Source: JANXQE01 sp035651635
GTDB lineage: Bacteria > Verrucomicrobiota > Verrucomicrobiia > Limisphaerales > UBA8199
Assembly (NCBI GenBank): GCA_035651635.1
Contig: DASRFK010000286.1
Coordinates: 1-38,527 of the forward strand
Length of the DNA: 38,527 nucleotides
Reading direction: 5' to 3'
Position numbers and translations under genes: made by a program. This document shows positions 1-8,824 of this stretch, piece by piece. The notes beneath the pieces were generated by a model. It did no database searches, was not told the origin of the DNA, and was given only the letters and a program-made list of their open reading frames with translations. Position 1 is the first letter of the stretch. The number at the start of each line of letters is the position of its first letter.

Positions 1-510
1 AGGGCGAGATTTTAAAACACGCTCTTAGATATGGGCTTTCTTGGATTCGGTCTTATTTTCGAGTTTCGAATTTAGAGCTTATTTGGAAAATACCGGCTTA
101 GACGTTGGCGTATTGGGTTTGGAGTCCCGCCTTTAGGCGGCCGCGCGTTGAAACCGCTGAGAGCGCGTTTTAGAATTCGATTTGGAGTGGCGCTTTTAGG
201 CGGTTTTGGCGCCAGGCCGCCTAAAGGCGGGACTCCTAGCCCAGACTCCCACGCCTAGGGCGAGATTTTAAAACACGCTCTTAGATACGGGCTTTCTTGG
301 TTTCGGTCTGATTTCGAGTTTTGGATTTAGAGCGTATTTGGAAAATACCGACTTAGACGTTGGCGTATGGGTTTGGAGTCCCGCCTTTAGGCGGCCGCGC
401 GCTGAAACCGCTGAGAGCGGGTTTTAGAATTCGATTTGGGGTGGCGCTTTTAGGCAGTTTTGGCGCTGGACCGCCTAAAGGTGGGACTCCGAACCCAGAC
501 TCCCACGCCC
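1..510. repeat. Tandem duplication of a ~256-bp non-coding unit
   Basis: Bases 1-256 and 257-510 are two direct copies of one unit, both beginning AGGGCGAGATTTTAAAAC and ending near CAGACTCCCACGCC. By eye they differ at about 20 positions. Each copy holds an inverted repeat built on GGAGTCCCGCCTTTAGGCGG: arms 121-140 and 217-236 (perfect), and 375-394 and 471-490 (one mismatch). There is no plausible gene inside; the short open frame at 360-602 only translates the repeat. The palindromic core recurs at 622-674 and as a single arm near 33310, so this is a dispersed family of the REP or MITE kind rather than a local satellite. Function is unknown. Confidence 0.85.
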
Positions 511-617
511 GGGTCGGTATCTTTAAAACACGCTCTGAGGGCGGAACGCCAAACCGAATTCTAAAACACGCTCTTCGAGGGTGTCTTAAAACCTCGGCTT
601 AGAGCGTGGACACCTGA

Positions 618-678
618 GTTTGGAGTCCCGCCTTTAGGCGGTTTGGGCGCGGGGCCGCCTAAAGGCGGAACTCCAAAT
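618..678. repeat. Palindromic repeat copy with short loop
   Basis: This third copy of the repeat core has lost most of the surrounding unit. The arms at 622-641 and 655-674 are inverted with one mismatch and enclose 13 bases, so the transcript would fold into a long GC-rich hairpin. Flanking bases (GTTTGGAG on the left, CTCCAAAT on the right) extend the pairing. It lies about 400 bases upstream of the hybrid kinase and has no T-run typical of an intrinsic terminator. Confidence 0.8.
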
Positions 679-1071
679 GGAATGCTAGGACGCGCTTGCG
701 AATAATTGCACAGAAAGCAGGCCGTCCGACGTGCGTTAATCCGCGTCTAGAGCTGCTCTCAAAGCCTGTGGAAGGAGCAATGAGGGGGGAGACCAGGTGA
801 CCATAGCGAGGCCAATCGGTGGTTAAACTTGTGCAAAATGGGAGTAGCCCTTGGCAAGATCCTTATTAGCATCGGTGTTAACGAGTTGGGCATGAGTTTC
901 GAAGTCGTGCGTGGGGCTCGTGGTGATGAAAAGCGAATTGTCAGAAAACGTCCCTTTTGTGCCGATCCCGTATTCCACCCGGAGAGATCACGCTATCGGA
1001 GCGGTCAAGCCGCGTCCGTTCACCTGGTGCCGGACGTAATTGTATCTGTGAATACGTCATGTAGGAAAAAA
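679..1071. other. Gap upstream of the hybrid kinase, no gene called
   Basis: No convincing gene or RNA was recognised here. An open frame in phase with the kinase begins at 829 and adds 81 codons. Its translation shows no domain and is unlike the PAS-rich protein that follows, so it was treated as leader sequence. An AGGA stretch just before the ATG at 1072 supports starting the kinase there. Any promoter is not identifiable by eye. Confidence 0.4.
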
Positions 1072-4000
1072 ATGAAATACGGTCGCCTGTTCGAATGCCT
1101 CGGCGATGCCATTTTCCTCCGGCCCTTCAGCCATGGCGGGCCGGTGGCGAAATTCTGCGAAGTGAACCAAACAGCGTGTGACTGGCTAGGGTATTCGGAG
1201 GAGGAGTTGCGGCAGAAGTCGCCATTGGATATTGACCCTCAGATGGACGCCGAGAAACTTGCGCTTCGGGAGCGAGAGTTGCTTACGGGGCGCACCTTTA
1301 CCTTCGAGACCCAACTGCTGAGCAAGTCGGGACGTCGGATTCAGGTCGAGGTTAAAGCGCAGCTGTTCGAATGGGAAGGCCGGCAGATGATGCTCTCTGT
1401 CGCTCGCGATCTTAAGTTGCGTCACCAGGATATGTCAGGCCTGCGCGATGCTGCGTGGCGTTTTGGCGAAATGATGGAGAACGTGCGTTTATGTGCGGTG
1501 ATGCTCGATGCGGGCGGCAAAATCTGTTTTGCTAATCATTTTCTCCTGCAATTAGCAGGCTGGTCGTCCGAGGAGATAATTGGCAAGGATTGGCTGGAAC
1601 TCTTTATTCCGCCCGATGAGTCGGCGCGCGTGAAGGCAGTGATTCAATCCATGAGCACTGGAAGTGCGGTGCCGCACTTTGAGAACGCGATTGTTACGCG
1701 TGCCGGCATCAGGCGCGAGGTAGCTTGGAATAACACTTTCTTACGAGATGGATATGGCAAGATCATCGGGTTTGCCAGCATCGGCGAGGACATCACCGAA
1801 CGTAAGCAAATCGAGGCGGCGCTCGCACTGCGAGAAAAGCAGTTGAATTCATTCTTTAAAGGGGCCACCGCTGGATTGGCCTTGCTGGACAGGGACCTGC
1901 GTTTTGTTCAAATCAACGATACGCTGGCTTCGATAAACGGATTTGCTGCTCAGAAGCATCTGGGCAAGACGGTTCGAGAAGTCTTGCCGCGGCTTGCGCC
2001 GAAGGTTGAGCCGCTGTTTAAAAAGGTCATTGCGACGGGGGAGGCGGTTCTGGACATTGAGATTGTCGGTGAGACAGCCAGCCAGCCCGGCACCGAGCGC
2101 TGCTGGATGGAGTCACTCTTCCCCATCGTTGGAAAGGATTCGGTGGTTGAGAATATCGGCGTGATTGTCGTCGAGACCACCGAGCGCAAAAAGGCGGAAA
2201 AGCAAGTGTTGGCCACGTTGAGCTACGCCCAAACGCTGCTCGAAAGCTCACCGATCGGCATTATCACTTATCGAAAGACCGGGGAGGCAATTTCCGCTAA
2301 TGCGGCCGCCGGACGGATTGTTGGGACGACACCTGAACAACTGGCCAGCCAAAACTTTCGTCAGTTGGCCTCCTGGCAAAAATCGGGCCTGTTGACCACA
2401 GCGGAAGAAGCTCTTCGAACAGATCTGCCACAAACCTCGGAGGTTTATGTCACGAGCGGATTTGGGAAAGCGACCTGGGTTTGTGCGCAAATGATTCCCT
2501 TTAACTATGCAGGTGAGCCTCATTTGCTTGCCTTGTTCGTCGACTTAACAGAGCGAAAATTGGCGGAGGATAGCCTGCGCGAGAGCGAGGAAAAATTTCG
2601 GCAGTTGACGGAAAACATGGATAAGGTGTTTTGGATCGCTAACAAAGACTCGACGGAAATCTTTTACGTGAGCCCAGCGTACGAGCAGATCTGGGGACGG
2701 TCCTGCCAAAGCCTATATGAGCGGCCGAGCTCCTTCCTCGAACCAGTCCATGCGCAGGACCGCGATCGCGTGCTGGCCGCCCTGGCACGACAAGCGCAGG
2801 GGGAAGAGTACGATACGGAGTATCGGATCCTGCGTCCCGATGGCAAGGAGCGCTGGATACACGATCGCAGCTTCAGGGTTCGCAATGACCGAGGCGAGTT
2901 TTACCGTGTGGCGGGTCTGGCCGAGGACATCACCGAACGCAAGCAACTTGAAGACCAGTTTCGTCAGGCACAGAAGATGGAGGCCATTGGGCATTTGGCC
3001 GGCGGGGTGGCGCATGATTTCAACAACATTCTGGCGGCCATTCTTCTGCACCTCGGTTTGCTGAGGCAAAGTCCGCAGTTGACCGACGGCATGAAGGAAT
3101 CCCTTAAGGAAGTGGAGAGCGAAGCGATGCGGGCCGCCAATTTGACACGACAGCTTTTGTTATTCAGCCGGCGGCAAGTCGCTCGATTTGAGCCACTGGA
3201 TTGCAACGCGGTGATGAAAGGGCTTCTGAAGATGTTGCGACGCCTTCTGAGTGAAAACATCGATATTGATTTCACGGCTGCCCCCACCGGCACTTACATC
3301 AAGGCCGATATCGGGATGCTGGAGCAGGTGATCATGAACCTTTGCGTGAACGCACGCGACGCCATGCCCCAGGGAGGGAGGTTACATCTTAAAACGACTG
3401 TCGAGGAGATTCAGGAGAATTCCCTTAACCGTCACGCCGGCGGGCGCACGGGCAGTTTTGTGTGCTTGGAAGTAAAAGACACCGGCTGCGGAATGGATGA
3501 AGCAGTTTTGAAACGAATGTTCGAGCCGTTCTTTACCACGAAGGAAGTTGGCAAAGGAACGGGGCTGGGGTTGGCGACCGTTTATGGGATTGTGAAGCAG
3601 CACGAGGGTTGGACCGAAGTGGAGAGTGTGGTGGGCCAGGGCAGCACTTTTCGCGTTTACCTTCCCGCTCTGCAGGTCGAATTCGAACCCACCACGGGCC
3701 CGGCAGAGGAGCAGGAGGTGCATGGCGGTTCCGAAACGGTCCTGCTGGTGGAAGATGACATTTCGCTACGCCGCATGGCTGCATTGTGCCTGCGCAAGCT
3801 CGGCTATGCGGTGCTGGAGGCGGGAAACGCGCCCGAGGCATTGATCGAATGGAGGAATCACCATGCCAACGTCGACTTGTTGCTAACCGATATGGTGATG
3901 CCGGAAACCGGGACCGGCCTCGATCTGGCGGGCCAGTTAAAGGCAGAAAAGCCCGATCTAAGAATTGTCATCTCGAGTGGCTACAGCGAGGAACTCGTGA

Positions 4001-4125
4001 AGCCCAATGCCCTCGACCAGGAATTCATGTTTCTGGCCAAACCCTACGATCCTGTAACCTTGGCCAGGTTAGTCCGGAAGACTCTGGACCTGTCTGGCAC
4101 CAAGAACCGAAGCTCGCTTCATTAG
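1072..4125 (+). CDS. Hybrid sensor histidine kinase, five PAS domains and a C-terminal receiver
   Basis: This is a soluble-looking sensor kinase of about 1017 residues; no transmembrane segment or signal peptide is visible. Five PAS-like segments occupy roughly residues 1-620, several closed by the PAC-type tail DITERK or TTERK. A HisKA segment follows with the H-box HLAGGVAHDFNN, phosphorylatable His about residue 648. Next comes a HATPase_c domain (N-box NLCVNARDAM, G-boxes DTGCGM and GTGLGLA), then a receiver domain with acidic residues LVEDD, phospho-acceptor Asp about 940 in LLTDMVMP and Lys in AKPYDP. ATG 1072 is preferred over 829 because AGGA precedes it and PAS homology begins there. 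A NarL-type regulator follows after 15 bases, so the two probably form a phosphorelay. The sensed signal cannot be inferred. Confidence 0.93.
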   Translation: MKYGRLFECLGDAIFLRPFSHGGPVAKFCEVNQTACDWLGYSEEELRQKSPLDIDPQMDAEKLALRERELLTGRTFTFETQLLSKSGRRIQVEVKAQLFEWEGRQMMLSVARDLKLRHQDMSGLRDAAWRFGEMMENVRLCAVMLDAGGKICFANHFLLQLAGWSSEEIIGKDWLELFIPPDESARVKAVIQSMSTGSAVPHFENAIVTRAGIRREVAWNNTFLRDGYGKIIGFASIGEDITERKQIEAALALREKQLNSFFKGATAGLALLDRDLRFVQINDTLASINGFAAQKHLGKTVREVLPRLAPKVEPLFKKVIATGEAVLDIEIVGETASQPGTERCWMESLFPIVGKDSVVENIGVIVVETTERKKAEKQVLATLSYAQTLLESSPIGIITYRKTGEAISANAAAGRIVGTTPEQLASQNFRQLASWQKSGLLTTAEEALRTDLPQTSEVYVTSGFGKATWVCAQMIPFNYAGEPHLLALFVDLTERKLAEDSLRESEEKFRQLTENMDKVFWIANKDSTEIFYVSPAYEQIWGRSCQSLYERPSSFLEPVHAQDRDRVLAALARQAQGEEYDTEYRILRPDGKERWIHDRSFRVRNDRGEFYRVAGLAEDITERKQLEDQFRQAQKMEAIGHLAGGVAHDFNNILAAILLHLGLLRQSPQLTDGMKESLKEVESEAMRAANLTRQLLLFSRRQVARFEPLDCNAVMKGLLKMLRRLLSENIDIDFTAAPTGTYIKADIGMLEQVIMNLCVNARDAMPQGGRLHLKTTVEEIQENSLNRHAGGRTGSFVCLEVKDTGCGMDEAVLKRMFEPFFTTKEVGKGTGLGLATVYGIVKQHEGWTEVESVVGQGSTFRVYLPALQVEFEPTTGPAEEQEVHGGSETVLLVEDDISLRRMAALCLRKLGYAVLEAGNAPEALIEWRNHHANVDLLLTDMVMPETGTGLDLAGQLKAEKPDLRIVISSGYSEELVKPNALDQEFMFLAKPYDPVTLARLVRKTLDLSGTKNRSSLH

Positions 4126-4140
4126 CCGAATGAAATCAAA

Positions 4141-4791
4141 ATGAAAGATATCAAAGTACTTTTAGTTGATGATCATGCCGTCTTGCGCAGTGGATTGCGC
4201 CTGGCGATGGCTCAATACCCGAACCTTAAGGTGGTGGGCGAGGCGTCCACCGGCGCAACCGCGTTGGAGTTTATGGCAACTTCAACTCCTGATCTGGTCG
4301 TGATGGACGTGCACCTGCCGGATATGTCGGGCATCGAAGCGACTCGGCGCGCCCTGGATATGCAACCCTCGACAAAAGTGGTTGTCTTTTCCGCTGACGA
4401 AGCCCGCTCGCTGGTGGATGAGGCTTTGGAGGCCGGTGCCTGCGGCTACATCTGCAAACAGACCTCGGCGGATGAAGTTGTGCGAGCAATTGAGGTCGTC
4501 CTGTCAGGTAAGCTTTATCTTAGCCCGGGCGTGAGTGCGGGTATCCTGGAAGAGTACCGCCGGAAGTTGGCCGAGGAGCCTGAACCATCCAAACCGGTCC
4601 TGTCGGAACGTGATAAAAAGTTGCTCGAACTTGTCGCCCAGGGCTGTCGCAACAAAGAAATCGCTGAACACCTGGCACTCAGCATGAAATCCGTTGAAGC
4701 TTATCGGTCGCGTCTTATGAAAAAACTGCTCTGCTCGAGCACGGCCGAACTAGTGCGCTACGCCATTCGTGAGGGCATCACCGCGGCTTGA
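4141..4791 (+). CDS. NarL/FixJ-family response regulator with LuxR-type HTH
   Basis: A 216-residue two-domain transcription regulator. The N-terminal receiver has the acidic pair D10-D11 (LLVDDH), phospho-acceptor Asp56 in VVMDVHLPD and a conserved Lys near 108 in YICKQ. The C-terminal half (about 152-211) is a LuxR-type helix-turn-helix with LSERDKKLLELVAQG and NKEIAEHLALS, expected to bind DNA upon phosphorylation. It starts 15 bases after the hybrid kinase on the same strand, so it is very likely the output partner of that kinase. Its target genes are unknown; the flanking motility and repeat regions are candidates only by proximity. Confidence 0.95.
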   Translation: MKDIKVLLVDDHAVLRSGLRLAMAQYPNLKVVGEASTGATALEFMATSTPDLVVMDVHLPDMSGIEATRRALDMQPSTKVVVFSADEARSLVDEALEAGACGYICKQTSADEVVRAIEVVLSGKLYLSPGVSAGILEEYRRKLAEEPEPSKPVLSERDKKLLELVAQGCRNKEIAEHLALSMKSVEAYRSRLMKKLLCSSTAELVRYAIREGITAA

Positions 4792-4882
4792 CTTCGGTGA
4801 ACGGGTGACCAAGGGTTTGAGTTTAGCGGTTTGAATCCCATCCACGTCCGGGAACTCAAAGGTCTCGAGATCATACGCCAAG

Positions 4883-4904
4883 CCTCAGCGGGCGCTGGCT
4901 GAGG
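4883..4904. terminator. Possible hairpin between convergent genes
   Basis: CCTCAGC at 4883-4889 and GCTGAGG at 4898-4904 form a 7-bp GC-rich stem with an 8-base loop. It lies between the NarL-type regulator and the oppositely oriented fliS, where a shared terminator would be expected. There is no T-run on either side, so intrinsic termination is uncertain. The rest of the 183-base interval shows nothing recognisable. Confidence 0.2.
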
Positions 4905-4974
4905 GCACCCCGGACGAGCATCTCCAGGTGATTCAAATAGCGGGTCGCAGAGCACCGTCCTGCTAAAGGCCATT

Positions 4975-5370
4975 TTAGGCGGCATGGGGACTGCGCAGCA
5001 TCTGATCCCAGCTATTGCGCAGTTCAGTAACCAGCCCGCTCACCTCGTCAATTCCACCGGGTGTTTTTGTAAGATTGCTGGTTTGAAGTCTTTCATCAAA
5101 GTAGTCGTAAAGGTGGCTCAAGGTGAGGGCCAGCTCTCCACCCTGATCGAAATCCAGCCCGCGCTCCAGTTCCCTGATTATCTCCTGGGCTTTCTGAAGA
5201 TTATTGTTAACCGTCATGTTCAGTTCGGCCGGGTCGTCCAAGGCGAAGCCAGTCTTTGCTGCTTCCAAATGCCGCAAAGCGCGTTCGTACAGCAATAGCA
5301 CAACGCGTCCGGGAGGAGCGGTGAGAGTGAAGGTTTGCAGGTAGGTTCGATACTGATTAGCAGGCCACAT
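4975..5370 (-). CDS. fliS: Flagellar export chaperone FliS-like protein
   Basis: A 131-residue, mostly helical protein matching the FliS pattern along its whole length: NQYRTYLQTFTLTAPPGRVV at the start (compare the NPYQAY...T.SPEELV region of the family), LLYERALRHLEAAK, NNNLQKAQEIIRELERGLDF, and LSHLYDYFDERL. FliS binds the C-terminal helices of newly made flagellin and keeps it unpolymerised before export by the flagellar type III system. No flagellin, fliD or other flagellar gene is in the window. It is divergent from cheA, with 358 bases between the two starts, and a strong sigma-28-like motif lies upstream. The chosen ATG fits the family N-terminus, although no Shine-Dalgarno sequence is evident. 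Confidence 0.82.
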   Translation of the reverse strand: MWPANQYRTYLQTFTLTAPPGRVVLLLYERALRHLEAAKTGFALDDPAELNMTVNNNLQKAQEIIRELERGLDFDQGGELALTLSHLYDYFDERLQTSNLTKTPGGIDEVSGLVTELRNSWDQMLRSPHAA

Positions 5371-5461
5371 ATAGAGTTGATAGAATTGCTGTGCGGGTCC
5401 GCTTGGGTTTCAACGCCCATTTCTTTGTTCTTCCAGCGCTAACTGATCACGTTAGGCGTTT

Positions 5462-5488
5462 TTATCGGCGGACCTATAAAAAACTAAA
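5462..5488 (-). promoter_or_regulatory. Sigma-28 (FliA)-like promoter for fliS
   Basis: On the minus strand the sequence reads TTTAGTTT, 11 bases, then GCCGATAA. The FliA consensus is TAAAGTTT-N11-GCCGATAA, so the -10 element matches 8 of 8 and the -35 element 6 of 8, at exact spacing. It ends about 90 bases before the fliS start. The octamer alone is expected about once by chance in a window this size; the spacing and position make the assignment stronger. Confidence 0.55.
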
Positions 5489-5571
5489 GGGCGGAAACGG
5501 TTAGGTTTTCACCGTCTAATTGGCGCCACTCAGGGGTTTTTCTTCGCGCAAAAGATGGTGTTTTTCCCTTC

Positions 5572-5598
5572 TAAACCTTCGCCACATAAAACCGATGT
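5572..5598 (+). promoter_or_regulatory. Sigma-28-like promoter candidate for cheA
   Basis: TAAACCTT at 5572-5579, 11 bases, then ACCGATGT at 5591-5598. Against TAAAGTTT-N11-GCCGATAA this matches 6 of 8 in the -35 element and 5 of 8 in the -10 element at exact spacing. It would give a leader of roughly 120 bases before the cheA ATG. It is weaker than the fliS motif, but facing the other way in the same interval makes it worth testing. Confidence 0.38.
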
Positions 5599-5728
5599 CA
5601 CCTGAGCATGAACGAGTTCATTGTCGCAATGAGTGCCGCCTCCGAGTGCGAAAACACGCGGGTCCGGGTCGAACAAGACCGGGGTCTGCTTTCTTGCTGA
5701 GGTAAACAATCCACCAAACACCCACGCT

Positions 5729-8110
5729 ATGGACGAAATCGCCAAAGAATTCCTTGTTGAGAGTTACGAGAATTTGGACCGCCTGGACCGGGACCTGGTC
5801 GTTTTGGAAAAAGACCCGCGCGCGAAGGACACACTGGCCAGCATCTTTCGGACGATCCATACGCTCAAAGGCAGCAGTGGTTTTCTTGGCTTTGGGAAAC
5901 TGGAAGCGGTGGCCCACGTCGGTGAAAATTTGCTCAGCAAACTCCGTGACGGCGTCATTACGCTCAATCCGGCTTTAACCAGCGCTCTGCTCGCGATGGT
6001 AGACGCCGTTCGGTTTATGCTTGGCCAGATTGAGGCCACCGGTCAGCCAGGGGATCGGGACTTCACGAGTCTGATTGGTCTTTTGACTCGGTTGAACGAA
6101 GGCCAAGGCACTGAATCGGTTCCCATTCCTTCGCCCGCCTCCGGCACCCCGGTTGAGCCCGCGAAAGGCACTTCGCCGGACCAAGCGCCAGCCACAGAGA
6201 GCGCTGCAAGCGCCCCCCCCATTGTCAATGTCGCACCAGCGGTGGAAATTGCGGCACTTCCCGCGCATAAAGCCAGCCCGCCTCTGGCCCCTGGCTCTCC
6301 TGCATCGGCCGTCGAGTCCGCTCCGGCGGTTCATGAACCCGGCGAGAGCCGGAATTCCGGAGTCTCCGACAGCACAATTCGCGTGGACGTTGGATTGCTG
6401 GACAAACTGATGAACCTTGTGGGCGAACTAGTGCTTGCTCGCAACCAGGTTCTCCAGTTTACCACCCACCGGGCAGACAGCGCCTTCCTGGCAACCTCGC
6501 AACGGCTTAATCTCATCACGACCGAATTGCAGGGCAGCGTGATGAAGACGAGGATGCAGCCCATCGGCAACGTCTGGAGCAAACTGCCCCGCGTGGTGCG
6601 TGATCTCGCCACCGCGTGCGGCAAACAGGTCCGCATTGAGATGCTGGGCAAGGAAACTGAATTGGACAAAACCATCATCGAGGCCATCAAAGATCCCCTG
6701 ACGCACATTGTTCGCAACTCGGTCGATCACGGTATTGAGAAGCCTGAGGTGCGCGCCGCCCGTAACAAACCCGAGGAAGGGTGTCTGAAGATGCGGGCTT
6801 ACCACGAGGGCGGACAGGTCAACATCGAAATCTCTGACGACGGGGGCGGGATTGATTATGAGCGGGTGAAGCAAAAGGCGTTGCAACGCGGATTGATCAC
6901 CGCCGAACAAGCCGCCCGGCTGAGCGACCATGAGGCGATTCATCTCATTTTCCTGCCGGGCTTCTCGACCGCGGACAAGGTCACCAATGTATCCGGCCGG
7001 GGCGTTGGCATGGACGTGGTCAAGACCAACATCGAAAAGATCGGCGGCACCGTGGACCTGCAAAGCCAGCCCGGTGAAGGCACGACGCTTAAGATCAAAA
7101 TCCCATTAACCCTGGCCATCATCCCAGCTCTCATCGTCACCAGCGGTGGCGATCGCTTCGCTATTCCGCAGGTGAGCTTGTTGGAACTGGTGCGACTCGA
7201 AGGAGACCAGGCTCGAAAGCAAATTGAGTTTATCCATAGCGCGCCGGTGTACCGGCTGCGGGGCCAGTTGCTCTCGCTCGTCTATCTGAATAAGGAATTG
7301 AAACTGGAACCTGAGCGCAATCCGGATGCGCTTGGAGAAGCGGGCGGCGCCGCGCTGCAGACAAATGCCTCAAATAGCAAGCAGGGCACCGCCGATGCGG
7401 TCAACATTGTCGTGCTGCAGGCCGATGGCCATCCCTTTGGGCTGGTCGTGGACGAAATCAATGATACCGAGGAAATCGTCGTCAAGCCGCTGGGCAAACA
7501 ACTAAAAGGGGTCGCCTCGTTTGCTGGCGCAACCATCATGGGCGACGGGCGCGTAGCGCTGATTCTCGATGTGATGGGCCTGGCTCAAGGCGCGAGCGTA
7601 GTTGCCGAAGCCAGGGATCGCTCGCTCCTGGATAAGGCCTCGCAGGCGCGCAAACCGAGCAGCACGTGCCAGACGTTGCTCCTCTTTGATTCCGGTAAAG
7701 GCAGTCGCATGGCGATTCCCCTGTCGATGGTTGCCCGCCTGGAGGAATTCCCCAGAACATCGATCGAACACTCCGGCGCGCAGGAAGTCGTGCGCTACCG
7801 CGGCCAGATACTGCCTCTCATACGGATCTCAAAGCACGTTCCGTCGGTGACCGACGACTCGGCGGAAACGGAACTGATGCAAGTCGTGGTCTACTCCGAG
7901 CAAGGCCGGAGCGTCGGCCTGGTCGTGGGCCGCATCAATGACATCGTGCAGGAGGCCATCACCGTCAAACGTCACTCGCATGGCAACGGTATCTTCGGCT
8001 CCGTAGTCCTCCAGGAAAAAGTCACCGACCTGCTCGATGTCCAGGCGGTCATCCGTGCCGCCGATCCGTTCTTTTACTCCGACGTCGCCACTAATAAAGC
8101 CGCCGCGTAA
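5729..8110 (+). CDS. cheA: Chemotaxis histidine kinase CheA with two CheW-like domains
   Basis: About 793 residues from ATG 5729 (MDEIAKEFLVES), where P1 homology begins; the 32 codons upstream in frame do not resemble CheA. Order: P1 HPt domain with phosphorylated His44 in IHTLKGSSGF; a Pro/Ala-rich linker about 125-212 in place of a recognisable P2 CheY-docking domain; P3 dimerisation helices from about 214 (LLDKLMNLVGELVLARNQ); P4 ATPase with N-box HIVRNSVDHG near 326, DDGGGID and GRGVGMDVV; a P5 CheW-like domain about 455-620; and a second CheW-like domain about 642-785. It phosphorylates CheY and CheB in receptor arrays. No Shine-Dalgarno is visible. cheW starts 21 bases after it. Confidence 0.96.
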   Translation: MDEIAKEFLVESYENLDRLDRDLVVLEKDPRAKDTLASIFRTIHTLKGSSGFLGFGKLEAVAHVGENLLSKLRDGVITLNPALTSALLAMVDAVRFMLGQIEATGQPGDRDFTSLIGLLTRLNEGQGTESVPIPSPASGTPVEPAKGTSPDQAPATESAASAPPIVNVAPAVEIAALPAHKASPPLAPGSPASAVESAPAVHEPGESRNSGVSDSTIRVDVGLLDKLMNLVGELVLARNQVLQFTTHRADSAFLATSQRLNLITTELQGSVMKTRMQPIGNVWSKLPRVVRDLATACGKQVRIEMLGKETELDKTIIEAIKDPLTHIVRNSVDHGIEKPEVRAARNKPEEGCLKMRAYHEGGQVNIEISDDGGGIDYERVKQKALQRGLITAEQAARLSDHEAIHLIFLPGFSTADKVTNVSGRGVGMDVVKTNIEKIGGTVDLQSQPGEGTTLKIKIPLTLAIIPALIVTSGGDRFAIPQVSLLELVRLEGDQARKQIEFIHSAPVYRLRGQLLSLVYLNKELKLEPERNPDALGEAGGAALQTNASNSKQGTADAVNIVVLQADGHPFGLVVDEINDTEEIVVKPLGKQLKGVASFAGATIMGDGRVALILDVMGLAQGASVVAEARDRSLLDKASQARKPSSTCQTLLLFDSGKGSRMAIPLSMVARLEEFPRTSIEHSGAQEVVRYRGQILPLIRISKHVPSVTDDSAETELMQVVVYSEQGRSVGLVVGRINDIVQEAITVKRHSHGNGIFGSVVLQEKVTDLLDVQAVIRAADPFFYSDVATNKAAA

Positions 8111-8131
8111 CCGTCTCAACCCCCTCATCGC

Positions 8132-8593
8132 ATGATTGACAGCAAACAGTACTCAACTTTCTTTCTTAATGGTCTGTTCCTCGGTGTCGAGGTACTGAAG
8201 GTACAGGAAGTCATTCGCTATCAAGAAATGACCCGCGTGCCACTGGCCCCGACGATGGTCCAAGGTCTGATCAACCTGCGTGGTCAGATTGTCACTGCCA
8301 TCGACCTGCGCCGCCGGCTCGAACTTCCAGCGCGGCCGGAAGGTCAACTCCCAATGAACGTCGTGGTGAGGACTGATGACGGGGCCGTGAGCTTGCTCGT
8401 GGATGAAATTGGCGACGTGGTGGAAATCCAGGACGAAGTTTATGAGCGCCCGCCCGAAGCTCTCAAGGGCGTGGCCCGCGAATTGGTCACCGGGGTTTAT
8501 AAACTCAAGGAGCGTCTCTTGCTGATCCTTGATACCGAACGCACGGTTAGTTTACCAGCCAGCTATACCCAGTCCCAACTGAAGCGGAACTGA
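8132..8593 (+). CDS. cheW: Chemotaxis coupling protein CheW
   Basis: A 153-residue single CheW domain that links receptors to CheA in the signalling array. Diagnostic segments are FFLNGLFLGVEVLKVQEV near the start, PLAPTMVQGLINLRGQIV in the middle (the usual G.INLRG motif), and LVDEIGDVVEI followed by the ILDTER region. It lies 21 bases downstream of cheA and about 230 bases upstream of the receptor gene, so these probably share a transcript. With the two CheW-like domains of the neighbouring CheA, the cluster encodes three CheW folds. Confidence 0.95.
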   Translation: MIDSKQYSTFFLNGLFLGVEVLKVQEVIRYQEMTRVPLAPTMVQGLINLRGQIVTAIDLRRRLELPARPEGQLPMNVVVRTDDGAVSLLVDEIGDVVEIQDEVYERPPEALKGVARELVTGVYKLKERLLLILDTERTVSLPASYTQSQLKRN

Positions 8594-8824
8594 ACCTCAT
8601 GCCCCGGTTTTTTTCCAAACTCCCGCCGCCACCGATAGTTGGCGATGCCCTGTCAGGGCAACCCATTTGGCCCCTTGGCCTGGCTTCCGCCAGCCATCTC
8701 GAATGCCTCCGATGTCCCGCTCCATCAGCACGGTCAGGTGATGGCGATCGCGGGATGACTCGCACCCCAAACCGTGAACACCTGGCCATCAAACAAAACA
8801 TGCCCTCTACGTCACACTAATATT

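Larger units (their letters stand above)
5371..5728. other. Divergent intergenic region between fliS and cheA
   Basis: This gap holds no supported gene. It carries two sigma-28-like motifs, one on each strand, described separately. Short open frames here have no recognisable content. No riboswitch or structured RNA could be named; short complementary segments around 5490-5515 are too weak to call. Confidence 0.5.

Noticed and set aside
360..602. 80-residue open frame in the repeat block
   Set aside because: It only translates the palindromic repeat; composition is biased and there is no domain.
829..1071. N-terminal extension of the hybrid kinase
   Set aside because: Open in frame, but without domain character; AGGA precedes ATG 1072, where PAS homology starts.
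8632..8639. CCGATA-containing motif upstream of the receptor gene
   Set aside because: No acceptable -35 element at the FliA spacing.
8599..8820. 73-residue frame between cheW and the receptor
   Set aside because: Starts soon after cheW but has Pro/Ser/Arg-rich content and no similarity to any family I know.
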